A stretch of 64,000 nt of DNA from Bradysia coprophila (GCF_014529535.1 NW_023503376.1:558001-622000), one strand, 5' to 3'. Positions 12,613 through 24,300 are shown, numbered from the stretch's first letter. The notes: a model not told the origin generated them from the letters alone. A program made the numbers and translations.

Positions 12613-13123
12613 GACGGACGATCTCGGAAACTAGTCAGCCAATCTCCATGAAATTTTGCAGGAACCTCAGGGTGGGCATAAAAATGAAATTGTGATACGC
12701 CATTACCCCAGGAAAAACCAGAATTTTGTTTTATTGGCCTCGAAGTGGTTTCTGAGTGTGGTTTTCGAGGGTCGGGAACGCGTTTTCGGCTGTAGCTTAG
12801 CTGTATTGAAACCTACAGAGGCGTGCGACCCATCAAATGGAAGGTATTCGTAACACGATTCGAACAAAAAATAAATTTAAAAAATCGGGGCAGATTCGTT
12901 TGAGCTAGAGTGATTAGAGTGACCAAATTTTGAGCTACTCGAGCGTAGGATGAAAGGACTAATATTTTTTTGGGTTATGAAAGATAGAGAGTTACTTTTT
13001 TCGGCAAAGTCTCAGAGTTTTACGAGTAGAACAGAGGGGCATATGTGAAAAATGTCGAAAGTTGGAAATGGGTGGGTCAATTGGGGTTTTGGAGATATTT
13101 CTTGAATGGTGGCAGACTTTCTT

Positions 13124-13360
13124 CGTCAAATTTTCGATTTTCGTTAAGTTTCGTCAAATTTTCGAATTTAGTCAAATTTTCGATTTTAGTCAAATTTTCA
13201 AATTTCGTCAAATTTTCGATTTTCGTCAAATTTTCGATTTTCGTCAAATTTTCGATTTTCGTCAAATTTTCGAATTTCGTCGAATTTTCGAATTTCGTCA
13301 AATTTTCGATTTTCGTCAAATTTTCGATTTTCGTCAAATTTTCGATTTTCGTCGAATTTC
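13124..13360. repeat. 18-bp minisatellite, TTTCGTCAAATTTTCGAA type
   Basis: About 13 units of an 18-bp repeat with central GATT or GAAT variants. Because 18 is divisible by three, long frames on both strands (Val-Lys-Phe-Ser repeats and so on) stay open; they are not genes. Confidence 0.95.
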
Positions 13361-13445
13361 TGTTATAAACTGTTATAAAAAGCAGTGTTCTAAAACTTCT
13401 AAAACGACTGATATCCCAACAAAAATCTCTGTCACTTTTCGAAAA

Positions 13446-14810
13446 TAATGAAATTTTGACTTTCAACTGATTGTTAATCGGCGGTCCGTACTTAATCTCT
13501 TCTCAAACCAACCGTTAAAATTAAAGACCGAACGTAAATGATTTCCCATCAACATAACGAGTTTGCATAAATAATAGTATGCTTCAAACAGATTGTCGTT
13601 TATTGTTTGTGTATACGCGCGCCTATAAGCATACATTCCACCAATGACCCTGACGATGAAGCGTTAGTTCTTATTTACAAATCAAAACATAATTTCACAT
13701 TCCTCAATCTGCGATCCTTTATATTTACATACACGCACACATGGCTACGGGTGTTTTCAATGAATCAAAATCAAAATAAAAATGTTTAATCACGCAAGTC
13801 GCCACTTTAAAATAATAGACATTAGATCACATGCGATGGTTTTTCGAACACTTTTTTGCAGTTGCCAATTTTTCATATGAAATCTTATTTTTAGATCGAC
13901 GCAGAAAGACGTATTGTTTGTTTACTTATTTTTATTCTGATCGCTTTTTACATAACGGCTGTTTATAAGTATGTGCCCCCCGTGTGACTTCAGTCTCTCT
14001 ATAACCGTGTAATGGCAACGAAATTCCAAGCGGAAACATTTCTATGAATAACACTTTTCGTTCGAGATTTATTCGCTGCTAGACTTTTATTCGGGGATAT
14101 CACTTATAATGACCCAGCAAAATGGTTTTTATTATGTTATTTGTATCAACTGGATGAAACGAATTCTCTAACCAATTCGCCGGTTAGACAATTCAACCCA
14201 CCGCAGTGTGTATATAAAGCTAAAATGTTCAAAATAAAATGACATTTATATTTAAATTAATTTGGATGATTGATAAATAAATTAGCTACGAACGAATTAA
14301 TGTCGACGTTTATTCAAACAGAAGCTATTTTTAGCGTCTCGGAATTTGATTTTTAGTAGAAAATAATTTTTTCGTATTTTTCGATGCGCGTATTAGGCAT
14401 GTCTTTTCTCGTTTTTAATCGCATGCTACACACGACGCAATCAGTCGACAAATTTATGATGCCGAAAATAGAACGTAATCGACTAGGTACTTAATCGAAT
14501 TACGGCACACAAAAAAAAGGAAAGTTACGAAAATAGAGTAAATTTTTGGAGATACCTGTTGTTTATGTACCGTATTACCATTGACATTCACCTTTGTCTG
14601 AAGGACGGAATTATTTTTTTTTGTTGTTAATTCAGTCAACAGGCGAATAACGTGACTGTTTGCTTAATCGGATAAGTTTCATTGAAAGAAAGTTTAGCCT
14701 TTATTGTCTAATTTGACGGTATACAAACGGTAAGTATACCATCTAATGCTTGACGTCTTTTACTTCATTGGTTTCAACAAACCCTTTGACAAAAATTTGG
14801 CAAACATACA
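13446..14810. other. No gene recognised
   Basis: Unique-looking sequence, A+T-rich. A TATATAAAG string occurs at 14211-14219 on the plus strand, but no initiator or open frame follows, so I do not call a promoter. Confidence 0.4.
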
Positions 14811-15004
14811 GTGGACGTCAGTGAAATTTAGATAGGAATTTGCATCAGCTGGTTCATTCATACGAACAAAACTGCTTTTTTTGATCGTTTTATTATCACC
14901 ATTGAAACCTCAACAATCACTTGCACATTCCGCCACGTACATTCACTATCAACATTAACTTATATCTTGACTATCACTACTATCACAGTTGAACTGAGTT
15001 CATT

Positions 15005-15832
15005 CCAGGCATGAGCGCCGCCGAAAATAAGCCACCGCCGGCCATTTTGAGCAAGCCGCGCCGCAGCCGAGCCGGTGCCAAAAACACGGCTCAAGCCGGC
15101 TTGAAACGGCTGGAAAATGAAATAAAGATTTCGAAAGGTGAATGGGTGAAATAATTTTGAAAACCGAGATTCCTGTTGATCCTAAGCAGCTCAAGTACTT
15201 TTTGAATTTTTTTTTTTACAAAATTAAGAAAATTTTGAAAATTTTCTTGAATTTTCATGAATTTTCCAGAATGGTATATTACGTCCTCGCTTCTAAGTTT
15301 GTTGTTTTGGCAAGTATGACTTTCGCGGAACGAGCCGAAGGCGCACAATCAGTTAATTCACAAATTTGAGGAAACTTTATCGATCTTTGCGAATTTTCTC
15401 GATTTTTTTTTTCTTTTCAATTTTTACTTGATTTTCGTGAGCTTTCGATTTCTTCTCGAAAACCATTTTCTTAATGAGTTAAATGACTGTACCGGAGCAT
15501 GATTTTCCATTTAGTTCAAGTTTTGAGGCAATAAAACTTGACGTGTTAGTGAACCTTAGACTTAGAGACTTGCTTGTAACAAGACCAGTTCCACTTGCAC
15601 TTTGAACAACCTAATCTACCTACATTTTCGCTTTCCGTACAATTTCATTTTCATGCTTACTAGTTCATTTTCCATGAATTTATCGAAACGTTTTTATTTT
15701 GAAAAAAAAAGTTAAAAGGAACCTCCAGCCGAGCCGTTTTAAGCCGGCTCAAGCCGACTTTTTCGCCGCCGCCGAGAAATTTTTTTCGGCTAGCCGCCGC
15801 CGAGGTTTCTCCGTCGGCGCTCTTGCCTGCAG
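15005..15832. mobile_element. TIR element with GC-rich ends (CAGGCATGAGCGCCGCCG)
   Basis: About 830 bp with ends CAGGCATGAGCGCC and GGCGCTCTTGCCTG. Both ends carry CCGCCG-rich blocks (GCCGGCC, CCGAGCC) that contrast sharply with the A+T-rich centre. The TIR form suggests hAT, but the flanks (GTTCATTC and CAGTGGAC) do not match, so the insertion site has been rearranged or the class differs. Confidence 0.65.
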
Positions 15833-16030
15833 TGGACGTCAGTGAAATTTAGAGATGAATTTGCATCAGCTGTTCAGCTGTTTTTCAGCTGGTTCACTCA
15901 TACGAACAAAACTGATTTTATTGATCGTTTTATTATCACCATTGAAAACTCAACAATCACTTGCACATTCCCTATCAACATTAACTTTCATCTTGACTAC
16001 CACTACTATCACAGTTGAACTGAGTTCATT
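15832..16030. repeat. Second copy of the MITE left end
   Basis: This ~195-bp segment repeats 14811-15004 in direct orientation (both start CAGTGGACGTCAGTGAAATT and end CTGAGTTCATTC). It has a small extra CAGCTGTTTTTCAGCTG block and lacks a short piece of copy 1. The two copies flank the GC-ended element. Confidence 0.85.
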
Positions 16031-16159
16031 CATTAACATGCAAATTCTTCAGCAACGAAATTCCATAAGGCGTCAGAATGTGCAGTGCTTGTATTCCACC
16101 GTCGAATTTGCGATCAGTGCATTCGTCCATTATGTGGCCAAATGTTCGAACAGTAGGGT

Positions 16160-16748
16160 TTTATTTATTTATTTAGCGTATGGTTTGTACAATCTATGTT
16201 ATTTACATTTGTATCTTATGACTATCTACAATTACCACCGAGAGGTCTTTCGACAGGTTCGGGTATTATTTAATCGTACAAGGTCTTAACTTAGTTTATT
16301 TCACACATTAATTCTATATGTCCATTGTAACAAGATCCCGCCGGGAGGTTGAACTAGTCAACAGATTCGGCAACCGAGTGGTGACATCTGTTATACGTTG
16401 ATCGTACTTTCGACACGAACCCCATGTGTGATATTGAACGGGCTGTCACTTTCGCGTCTAATTTGTCGAAACTTTTGGTGTCTTTGGCGCCATCTCTGGA
16501 GTGATACGGGTACTATTCCTCTGTCATCCAATGTGTCGTCCTTATTGCATTCAGATGAATATTTCGACTGTTTTTGGGAAGGAATATTATTGATTAGGAA
16601 GGGATTTGGAGTGTCCCAACATGTTAGACAGGCTAACAGAGGTAGGGAAAAACCGGAAAGCGCAGGACCATGCCGAGGTGGGAATCGAACCCACGACCCC
16701 TGGGATGATGAGTCAGCGCGCTTACCCACTGATCCACCGAGGCCACCA
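16160..16748 (-). mobile_element. tRNA-derived SINE with 9-bp target-site duplication
   Basis: The minus strand opens with a tRNA-like head: an RNA polymerase III A box TGGATCAGTGG (16726-16736) and, about 35 bp on, a B box GGTTCGATTCC (16681-16691). The 3' tail is an A-rich AAATAAATAAATAAAA at 16160-16178. Direct repeats CAGTAGGGT at 16151-16159 and 16749-16757 are the target-site duplication. At ~590 bp it is long for a SINE; the body between head and tail has no reading frame that looks coding. The two CCTCGG strings at the head's ends do not pair as an acceptor stem, so it is not a functional tRNA gene. Confidence 0.88.
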
Positions 16749-16824
16749 CAGTAGGGTGATGTCGTAAAATTCCATCTGAACATTTGACCGTCACAGCACT
16801 CATGGCCGGAGTGAAATGGATTCA

Positions 16825-17079
16825 CACTGAGAAAAAAGATTACGTCTGACACGTATAAACTGTGGTAAGGAAGCTATACGTCAGACACGTATGCCTGCTC
16901 GTGTTGTTATACATACGTGTTGTATAAAATACGAGCGGCATGTTTCTTACCTTAGTCATCGTATATTATACAATGACTATGTATGTAAATACGTGTCGTG
17001 TGTAAGTACGCATACGTGTCTGGTGTATAACTTCCTTATCACACTTTATACGTGTCAGACGTAATCTTTTTTCTCAGTG
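16825..17079. mobile_element. 255-bp palindromic MITE (CACTGAGAAAAAAGATTACG)
   Basis: The ends CACTGAGAAAAAAGATTACG and its complement are nearly perfect over ~35 bp (continuing through TCTGACACGTATAAA). The interior is a set of further ACGTGT / ACACGT inverted pairs. The flanks share only CA. It is inserted inside the 14811-17437 element. Confidence 0.85.
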
Positions 17080-17454
17080 CAGCATTTTCCACTTCTTTCT
17101 CAAATCTTCCAATTTTTCATTCGGTAATTCGATTAGACTTTCGTTTAAAAAAAGAAGGATTATTAGACCAGATGGAGGCTCAAACGTCATTTATGGTTCT
17201 TCATCAAGCCATAACTTTAAGCGCGAAATCACTCTTTGATACCCAGGAGTTCCATTTTCAAATATTGTGAGTAACATGTGAGCAACGTAACTGCTTGTAC
17301 TTGTTTATTCGAGTGGAATGGAGTAGTGGACGCTTGTGGTAATGTTAAAACCGTATGAAGACGTATAAGGAGTTTTGTTTGTATGAGTGGATCAGCTGAA
17401 GCAACACTATCTAAAGATCACTGACGTCCGCTGTAGCAAAACATAACTAGAACT

Positions 17455-18721
17455 TGTTGGAATTTCACGGATTCCGATCCGGACTTCTAATAAAACTAAG
17501 ATGTTCACACTTTGAACGTTTATTAGAGAGTGACTTGTTCTATGAACAAAGCATCGTATTTATATCTAATTATCTAATTCTAAGTCTACTACGTTGATAT
17601 CCATTTCATTAGGCTACTATTTTAGTGTGTCTCCTCGAGTGTTCGACTTGAACGAGTTATATTAATTGTATAACTCCAACACTCCCACTCAATTCATTTA
17701 ACTCGTACATGAATCCAATACTCCCACTTAACTTTCATGTTGTCGGTTCCCACTGAATTCGTAATGTGGACCATTGTCTTTATTTCACCATCGACTCGAC
17801 CATTGACTATCGACTCGACCATAGACCATTGTACCGCATCGACCATTGTACCGCATCGACCATTTGTACTGAATCGACCATTGTACCGCATCGACCATTG
17901 TACCGCATCGACCATTGTACCGCATCGACCATTGTACCGTATCGACCATTGTACCGTATCGACCATTGTACCGTATCGACCACTTTATTGCTTGTGAGAT
18001 GGGACTGCTCACCCAGTTGTGACTAGCTCCTCAGACGAAATCCACGTCATACTTGGAATTTACCGCCACTGAGGGATATACTGCCCACTCAGTCATTCGC
18101 TGTTGCTACCAATGAATTCTCTGTTGCTACCCATCAGCAACCCATCATTGACCTCATGCAACCATGTGAGTTTTGACTGCTCACCCAGTTTGCCAGTGAC
18201 CATCTCCTCAGACGAAACGATGCCATGTTAACCGCCATACTTGGAGTTTACTGCCACCACACTGCGACTGCCTCCTCAGACGAAACGACATACTAACCGC
18301 CATACTTGGAATTTTACTCCGCCACCGGTCTTGTAGCGTAGCTACATTCGCTTGCACTTAACGGTGCCACAACTTTCCACAGATCACATACCAACCACAA
18401 TTCAATCGTACAGCGAGTGTTATTGACACCCCTTCCAGTGCAAACTGGCGCTGCAGATTAATTGCTTCAGTTCAATGTGTCTGGGCCCATAACCTGTTGG
18501 AATTTCACGGATTCCGATCCGGACTTCTAATAAAACTAAGATGTTCACACTTTGAACGTTTATTAGAGAGTGACTTGTTCTATGAACAAAGCATCGTATT
18601 TATATCTAATTATCTAATTCTAAGTCTACTACGTTGATATCCATTTCATTAGGCTACTATTTTAGTGTGTCTCCTCGAGTGTTCGACTTGAACGAGTTAT
18701 ATTAATTGTATAACTCCAACA
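17455..18721 (-). mobile_element. Miniature Ty1/copia-type LTR element (TRIM-like)
   Basis: Two 227-bp LTRs (17455-17681 and 18495-18721) appear identical by eye; they start TGTTGGA and end TCCAACA, and a GAACT target-site duplication lies at 17450-17454 and 18722-18726. On the minus strand the first LTR is followed directly by GGTTATGGGCCCAGAC (18479-18494), the copia-type primer-binding site copied from the internal half of initiator tRNA-Met. A purine-rich TGAGTGGGAG lies just before the second LTR (17682-17691). The 813-bp interior has no gag or pol and includes a 17-bp tandem repeat. Identical LTRs imply recent insertion using proteins supplied by another element. Confidence 0.93.
17800..17985. 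repeat. 17-bp tandem repeat inside the LTR element
   Basis: About nine units of ACCATTGTACCGCATCG with CGTATCG variants. The 17-bp period rotates the frame, so the 75-90-codon frames seen on both strands are artefacts. Confidence 0.9.
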
Positions 18722-18726
18722 GAACT

Positions 18727-19910
18727 AACATCAGCCTCGAATTTCTTCGTTGAAATAAACATATTCTAGAAGAGGATTGTTAATAATGATTTGCAATTCC
18801 ATGAGGATCTTCGTAATTCACAGGAAATCGAGTTTCCATAAAGTGAGTATCTACTGCGACTTAATAAACAAACGTACCATCCGAACATTGCTACCAAGTT
18901 CCAGCGCAGTTCCATTTTAATTTTCTAAATTAATATTTAATCTGATCAAAGTCAAAAAAATGATTCTTTTATAACCATTTCTATAGCAAAAATAGCTAAT
19001 TTTAGTAGACTTGTACGGACCCGCAGTACTCATGAACAATAAGAGCTATTAATAACGAAATCTGACTATCATCGATACACTTACAAGTGAGTGTTTTTCG
19101 TCCGCTTTAGACCACATTATAAAAGTGTTCAGCTTTATCACTTGTTCGTATAAAGCTGTAAAGAATTCAAGAACTCCTCAAAGATTATTTCAAGGTAAAT
19201 CGTTGCAAATATTTTGATATTTGTCTTTTAAGTCTTTGCTAAGTTCGGTTTGATGCGGCTCAAATGTTTATTTAGCTATAAGCATTTTATTCTGTATGCG
19301 CGTTAAAGAATGAAAACACAAAACAAAAAATACATTTAACGCCTACGATAATATTTATCTCATTTTCTAATTGAATGCGCGACAATCTTGTGATAAAATG
19401 TTAAACATGTAGGTATAATGTATATGAGCAAGCATTAGTGAACATAAGTAAATTTTCTGAAAAACACTTAAACCATTTTATTACATAATTTCTGAGAGTA
19501 TAGCGTACCCAATGTATTATGTGCCGTACCCATTCGGTTTTATCTATTCGATTTTTCATTGAAAATTTAGATCAAACGCTCGGAATCATAAAAATACTTT
19601 CCATTATTCTGTACTTTAGACGAAGAAGGCATCGTCCTATTCTAACTTTTGGTAATCACTAATCACTAATTTCTTTTCTTGCTACACGATATACCATTTC
19701 GGTCATCGACGCGCTCCATTATCGCTTCTCATTGTTAGCATGTTTTATCGCAATTTCTCCTTACTGCTGGGTTGGGTTTAAAGAACTTAAAAGTGCAATG
19801 AATAAAATGAGCAAAAACTAAATTAGTACTGTGAAATGACATTTAGCAAAGTGGACACAGTGAATTTTAGGCTTATTTTATTGATGTTGTGATTTGAGTT
19901 TTAGTATTTA
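18727..19910. other. No gene recognised
   Basis: Unique A+T-rich sequence. TATAAAAG (19119) and GTATAAAGC (19150) strings occur on the plus strand, but no clear initiator or exon follows. Confidence 0.4.
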
Positions 19911-22399
19911 GAGTGATATCGCCAAATCTTCTGGTGATTGGGGAACAAGCGGTCTCCGATTTTAATGAGTGATAGCTCGTTGGATTCGTCTTTCAATTCC
20001 AAGAAACACGGTATCTTTCACTTTTTCTATAAAAAAAATTGTTTTCTGTGAAAAGCGTTCAAAAGTGAAGACATGTCAGAGGGTACCGAAAACAGTTTTT
20101 CGACAATAACTCAAGAAAAAGTTATTTTAAATTGTTGTAATGTTGCACGAATGTCAACCTTGGAAAGACCTACAGGTAGAGTATACGCACCGCTTGGTGC
20201 GAGTAGATCCACGAGAGTTATGACTAAAAATATAGTGAATGTTCGGAGAGTCCGCCTTCTCTGAAGCTTCGATGTTCCACGAAAGTGAGTATGGGGTGTT
20301 GTAGCTGACCTCACCCACTATCGTTCCACATATAAATGAACCCAGTACTTTTGTGCTGCAAGCCCACAGATGTGTTGGAAAAAAGTTGGTGCCAACATGC
20401 AGATTTTTTCCTTCTTTCTGTAGGCTTTGTGGAACATCGAAGCTGCAGAGAAGGCGGACTCTCCGAACATTCACTACAATTTTAGTCATAACTCTCGTGG
20501 ATCTACTCGCACCAAGCGGTGCTTATACTCTACCTGTAGGTCTTTCCAAGGCCGACATTCGTACAACATTACAATTTAAAATAATTTTTTCTTGAGTTAT
20601 TGTCGGTACCCTCTGGGAGATGCGGGAAATCAGAAACGAAACTACATTTTTTATTTACATCTTTAAAAAAAAAATCAATTTAAAATCGCTTGATAAGATT
20701 TTAGTGTAGACAATTGAGTCGTACAACTTTACTATTGCATAGAAAAATAGGTCAGCATCCTCTTAAATTTTTTGTGTAACAGTAACTTATTAAACGTACG
20801 AAGAAACACCTTTGGATTTTTGGCTAAAACATGAAGAATCGATTTTTTTAACTGTGAAAATTCTATGTCTCCAGTTTCGTGGCTGATCACAATGTGAATG
20901 TGAGATACTCTCAGAGTTCTACAACAACCAAATACAAAGTATACAGTAGAAGGTTCCAAAAATAACCAAATAAAATTGTACCAAGTCATTCAAATCGAAA
21001 CACTCCGATCCGAAACATGTTTCGAAGACTCTGCAGAATTCTGTGAATCTTGGAGACAGTGATACCGTACATCAAATGCAATGGAAGCGAAGGGAAAATG
21101 AATTTTGCCTGGTTTATGGTCCTCATAGACAGAGGACCTCGGCATTGCACGATATTTGTTTCTAAATTTTGTCACCCATGTCAAAAATGGTCTAAAATAT
21201 CAGTCGATACTGTCCAGAATCTGGAAATAATCTGCAATTCTGGAAAAATTGGTCACTTACATCAAACGCAATGGAGGCGAAACGAAATTTAATTTTGTCT
21301 GGTTTATGGCATACATAGACAGAGGACCTGGGCATTGCACGATATTTATTCCAAAACAGGGTCACCCATATCAAAAATAAGTCGAAATATTAGTTTGAAA
21401 TCAGTCGATACCGTGCAATATTGCACGGTAACGACGGTTTATTTACCCATTTTTCACGCTATTTTTGATATGGGTGACCCTGTTTTGGAATAAATATCGT
21501 GCAATGCCCAGGTCCTCTGTCTATGTATGCCATAAACCAGACAAAATTAAATTTCGTTTCGCCTCCATTGCGTTTGATGTAAGTGACCAATTTTTCCAGA
21601 ATTGCAGATTATTTCCAGATTCTGGACAGTATCGACTGATATTTTAGACCATTTTTGACATGGGTGACCAAATTTAGAAACAAATATCGTGCAATGCCGG
21701 GGTCCTCTGTCTATGAGGACCATAAACCAGGCAAAATTCATTTTCCCTTCGCTTCCATTGCATTTGATGTACGGTATCACTGTCTCCAAGATTCACAGAA
21801 TTCTGCAGAGTCTTCGAAACATGTTTCGGATCGGAGTGTTTCGATTTGTATGACTTGGTACAATTTTATTTGGTTATTTTTGGAACCTTCTACTGTATAC
21901 TTTGTATTTGGTTGTTGTAGAACTCTGAGAGTATCTCACATTCACATTGTGATCAGCCACGAAACTGGAGACATAGAATTTTCACAGTTAAAAAAATCGA
22001 TTCTTCATGTTTTAGCCAAAAATCCAAAGGTGTTTCTTCGTACGGTTAATAAGTTACTGTTACACAAAAAATTTAAGAGGATGCTGACCTATTTTTCTAT
22101 GCAATAGTAAAGTTGTACGACTCAATTGTCTACACTAAAATCTTATCAAGCGATTTTAAATTGATTTTTTTTTTAAAGATGTAAATAAAAAATGTAGTTT
22201 TGTTTCTGATTTCCCGCATCTCCCTGACATGTCTTCACTTTTGAATGCTTTTCACAGAAAACAATTTTTTTTAGAAAAAGTGAAAGATACGTGTTTCCTA
22301 GAATTGAAAGACGAATCCAACGAGCTATCACTCATTAAAATCGGAGACCACTTGTTCCCAAAGTTAAAAAAATCACCTGAAGATTTCGCGATATCACTC
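19911..22399. mobile_element. Large fold-back element, arms near 1 kb, subrepeats inside
   Basis: The sequence from about 19911 to 21410 mirrors 21432 to 22399 around a centre at ~21420 (GTGCAATATTGCAC). Each arm contains two diverged ~190-bp subrepeats, each carrying GACAGAGGACCT (or its complement) and AATATCGTGCAATG. The left arm is longer because another palindromic element (20092-20613) was inserted into it. Frames of 60-150 codons in the arms read the same words on both sides and are not evidence of genes. Long arms made of subrepeats recall Foldback/Galileo-type elements. Confidence 0.85.
20092..20613. mobile_element. Palindromic element nested in the left arm
   Basis: The ends AGAGGGTACCGA and TCGGTACCCTCT are complementary, and the ~230-bp arms mirror through TTCGGAGAGTCCGCC and CTTCGATGTTCCAC around a ~120-bp centre. 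The right arm of the host element keeps the uninterrupted site (GCATCTCCCTGACATGTC, near 22215-22232), so the insertion postdates formation of the host palindrome. No duplicated target bases were obvious. Confidence 0.85.
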
Positions 22400-23990
22400 T
22401 TAATTTTTGGAAAAATTCGTAGAGCTTTTGAACCACTAAAAAAGGTCTGTAAGATGGGGGCGCCTCTTCATAAAGTAGGTTTAAAATTGTATTTTTGTGA
22501 ATATTTTGTGCGAGGACGCAATAAGAACCTGCCCACAATAAATTCTAGTGGTCCATAGACACCCAGAATTCACTTTTCAGACTATTGTCCGGAACAACTT
22601 CAGGTGGCGAAAGATCAAAAAATGAAAATTTTCGAGTAGCGAGACCATTCTCACCTTCACAAAACAAAAACTTTAAGATATTTTCGTCCCGTTTTGTTAT
22701 TTCTACTCTATACTGTCCACCCTACCATGATAAAATGAAAAAAGTTTGGACAAAGTGAAAACTTGACTTTGGTTCCCGATGGTCGATTTTCAGAGGATAT
22801 AGGAAACATCTTTAATTGCTTTTGCATTGCAGTTGTTGAGTGTTTATCATTTCTAATGAGAACTTATCAAGTTCTAAACAGAAGAAGAACTTCTCATTAA
22901 GAACGCTGAGCACTGAACAAATTTTATAATTTGTATGATGACCTTCTAAATGTTAATCAATGAGCTTGTCTCAGGTCACAGAACAATAACATTATTGTTG
23001 TGTTGTATTGTCTACATTACAGTCTTTAACATTTCAAATGTCTATAACTGTCAAAATTTTCTGAGAATTTCATTGTGTCATTGCGGATTCACAATGACAC
23101 AATGACGAAATCACAAGTTTATTGATCTCAACTTTTTTAACCTTAATGACGAAGTGTCCTGCTATAATCAACAAATCTTTTACTTCTGTTGTTTAAAAAT
23201 TGTCCGATCTTTTACAAAATCTTTTACTTCATTTGTTACAACAAACATTTTGCGGTAAAAGTATACACGAGACAGTCCTCATCGATTCATTTTGGTCATT
23301 GTTGTCAATCACAGACGACTATAGCCGGCTATCATTGAGGCTTTAGAATACGACGATTAACATCTATATTCGCAAGTGAGTTCACGGATCTCAAAATGAT
23401 TTTTGTCTTAACAAACAATTTCAATATCGACCGCTTAGCCTTTTCAAAGCTTGTAACCGGTTATAAACTCTGTAAGGTTGTTGTGGAATCAACATCATGT
23501 CTTTCACACCAAACCTTCAACTTCTGTACTTTTACTGTACGCTATGAAAGCCTTCTGAGCTTATTTCGGCCGCCGTTATTGATAATAATAGATGAATTGC
23601 AGAAAATCGAATCCACGGAGTCACTGGAATCAAAGTTCCGTGTAATCCACGTAGCAACCAATTCGATTAGTCAGTCGATAAGAGAATACAAAATTCACTT
23701 ATGATGTTTAGTCATGTTTTTTCCGTATATTGAAAAGCCACATGACTAACATTGCGGGTGTTTTAATAGCAATATGGAAATGTGGTCGAAATCCGATACT
23801 CAAGTATCGACAGAAAAGTCGGAGTAGGAAATTCACGCACAAAGAAAGCATTTTGAAGGTAACACGCAAGGTTAAACGTTGACAATATGACGATAATTTT
23901 AGAAAATGAATCAGAAGCTTTTGAGGGCATTCGGGTAATTGAACTAGAATAAAATTTGTTTTTGTTATTAATATAGGCGCTACAGGGTGG
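22400..23990. other. No gene recognised; small repeat relic
   Basis: Near 23020-23105 lies a degraded copy of the 5056-5179 MITE (CAAATGTCTATAACTGTCAAAA ... TTCACAATGACAC). A 102-codon plus-strand frame at 23396-23704 lacks recognisable motifs or splice support. Confidence 0.4.
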
Positions 23991-23999
23991 ATCGATCAA

Positions 24000-24300
24000 G
24001 TGGAAAAAGGTCTAATGGAAGTAAACTCGTCCAATAGTCTGGCAGCTTATTTTATCGAAATTGATTCCCATTATATCAGCGGGTTGGGTATACATGTCAC
24101 AAGACGAAACCCAATAAAAACCCGAAAAAATAAACGATATTTGGGGCTGTCATAAGTCCTTAGTTTCGTATTGTTGTGAAATTTTACGACTTTCCTTTGC
24201 TCTAAACCGTAATGTGCACCAAAAAAAAACTCGAAACCTTTACGCAAACATTATCTCGATTGGAGAGATGTAATTTTGGCAGAAAGTACAAACAACTTTC
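24000..24300. repeat. Dispersed repeat, inverted relative of 58915-59200
   Basis: The two segments share, in opposite orientation, blocks such as TCCCATTATATCAGCGG, GAAACCCAATAAAAACCC, TTTGGGGCTGTCATAA and ATCTCGATTGGAGAGATGTA. Neither copy shows TIRs or coding potential. Confidence 0.75.

Larger units (their letters stand above)
12268..13445 (+). mobile_element. Minisatellite-bearing element, copy 1 of 3 (3'-truncated)
   Basis: The element starts TCATGTCCGGAGCGTTAGCG and is about 90% alike over more than 1 kb to copies at 26951 and 37711. Order of parts: a conserved 5' end with TTGACGCAGTC, a (CTAT)n microsatellite (12568-12612), a conserved non-coding core, then an 18-bp minisatellite (13124-13360), then CCCAACAAAAATCTC. 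Copies 2 and 3 continue into a long hairpin that this copy lacks. Microsatellites in the core and subterminal repeats recall DINE-1/Helentron-type elements, but I cannot confirm Helitron ends. Confidence 0.75.
14811..17437. mobile_element. MITE with nested insertions, ends CAGTGGACGTCAGTG
   Basis: The left end CAGTGGACGTCAGTGAAATT and the right end (complement of CAGCGGACGTCAGTGATC) form ~27-bp TIRs, and the subterminal TCAGCTG / CATACGAACAAAAC blocks are also mirrored near 17370-17400. Most of the interior is later insertions: a GC-ended TIR element (15005-15832), a second copy of the left end (15832-16030), a SINE (16160-16748) and a palindromic MITE (16825-17079). No transposase frame remains. 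Confidence 0.7.

Noticed and set aside
12243..12695. 150-codon frame with Leu-Ser-Ile-Tyr repeats
   Set aside because: Spans the start of a repeat element and its CTAT microsatellite; the equivalent frames in the other two copies are broken at different places.
13045..13466. 107-129-codon frames on both strands
   Set aside because: Produced by the 18-bp minisatellite; same effect at 38492-38851.
14211..14219. TATATAAAG as a promoter
   Set aside because: No initiator at the proper distance and no downstream exon.
16021..16289. Plus-strand frame running into the SINE
   Set aside because: Rejoining the target site without the SINE gives a stop within a few codons, so no gene was interrupted.
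16681..16748. tRNA gene on the minus strand
   Set aside because: A and B boxes are present but the acceptor stem does not pair, and the segment is the head of a TSD-flanked SINE.
17694..18026. 75-90-codon frames on both strands
   Set aside because: Product of the 17-bp tandem array inside the LTR element.
21655..22107. 150-codon frame in the large fold-back
   Set aside because: Reads the arm of a palindrome; the same words occur on the opposite strand of the other arm and no transposase motif is seen.
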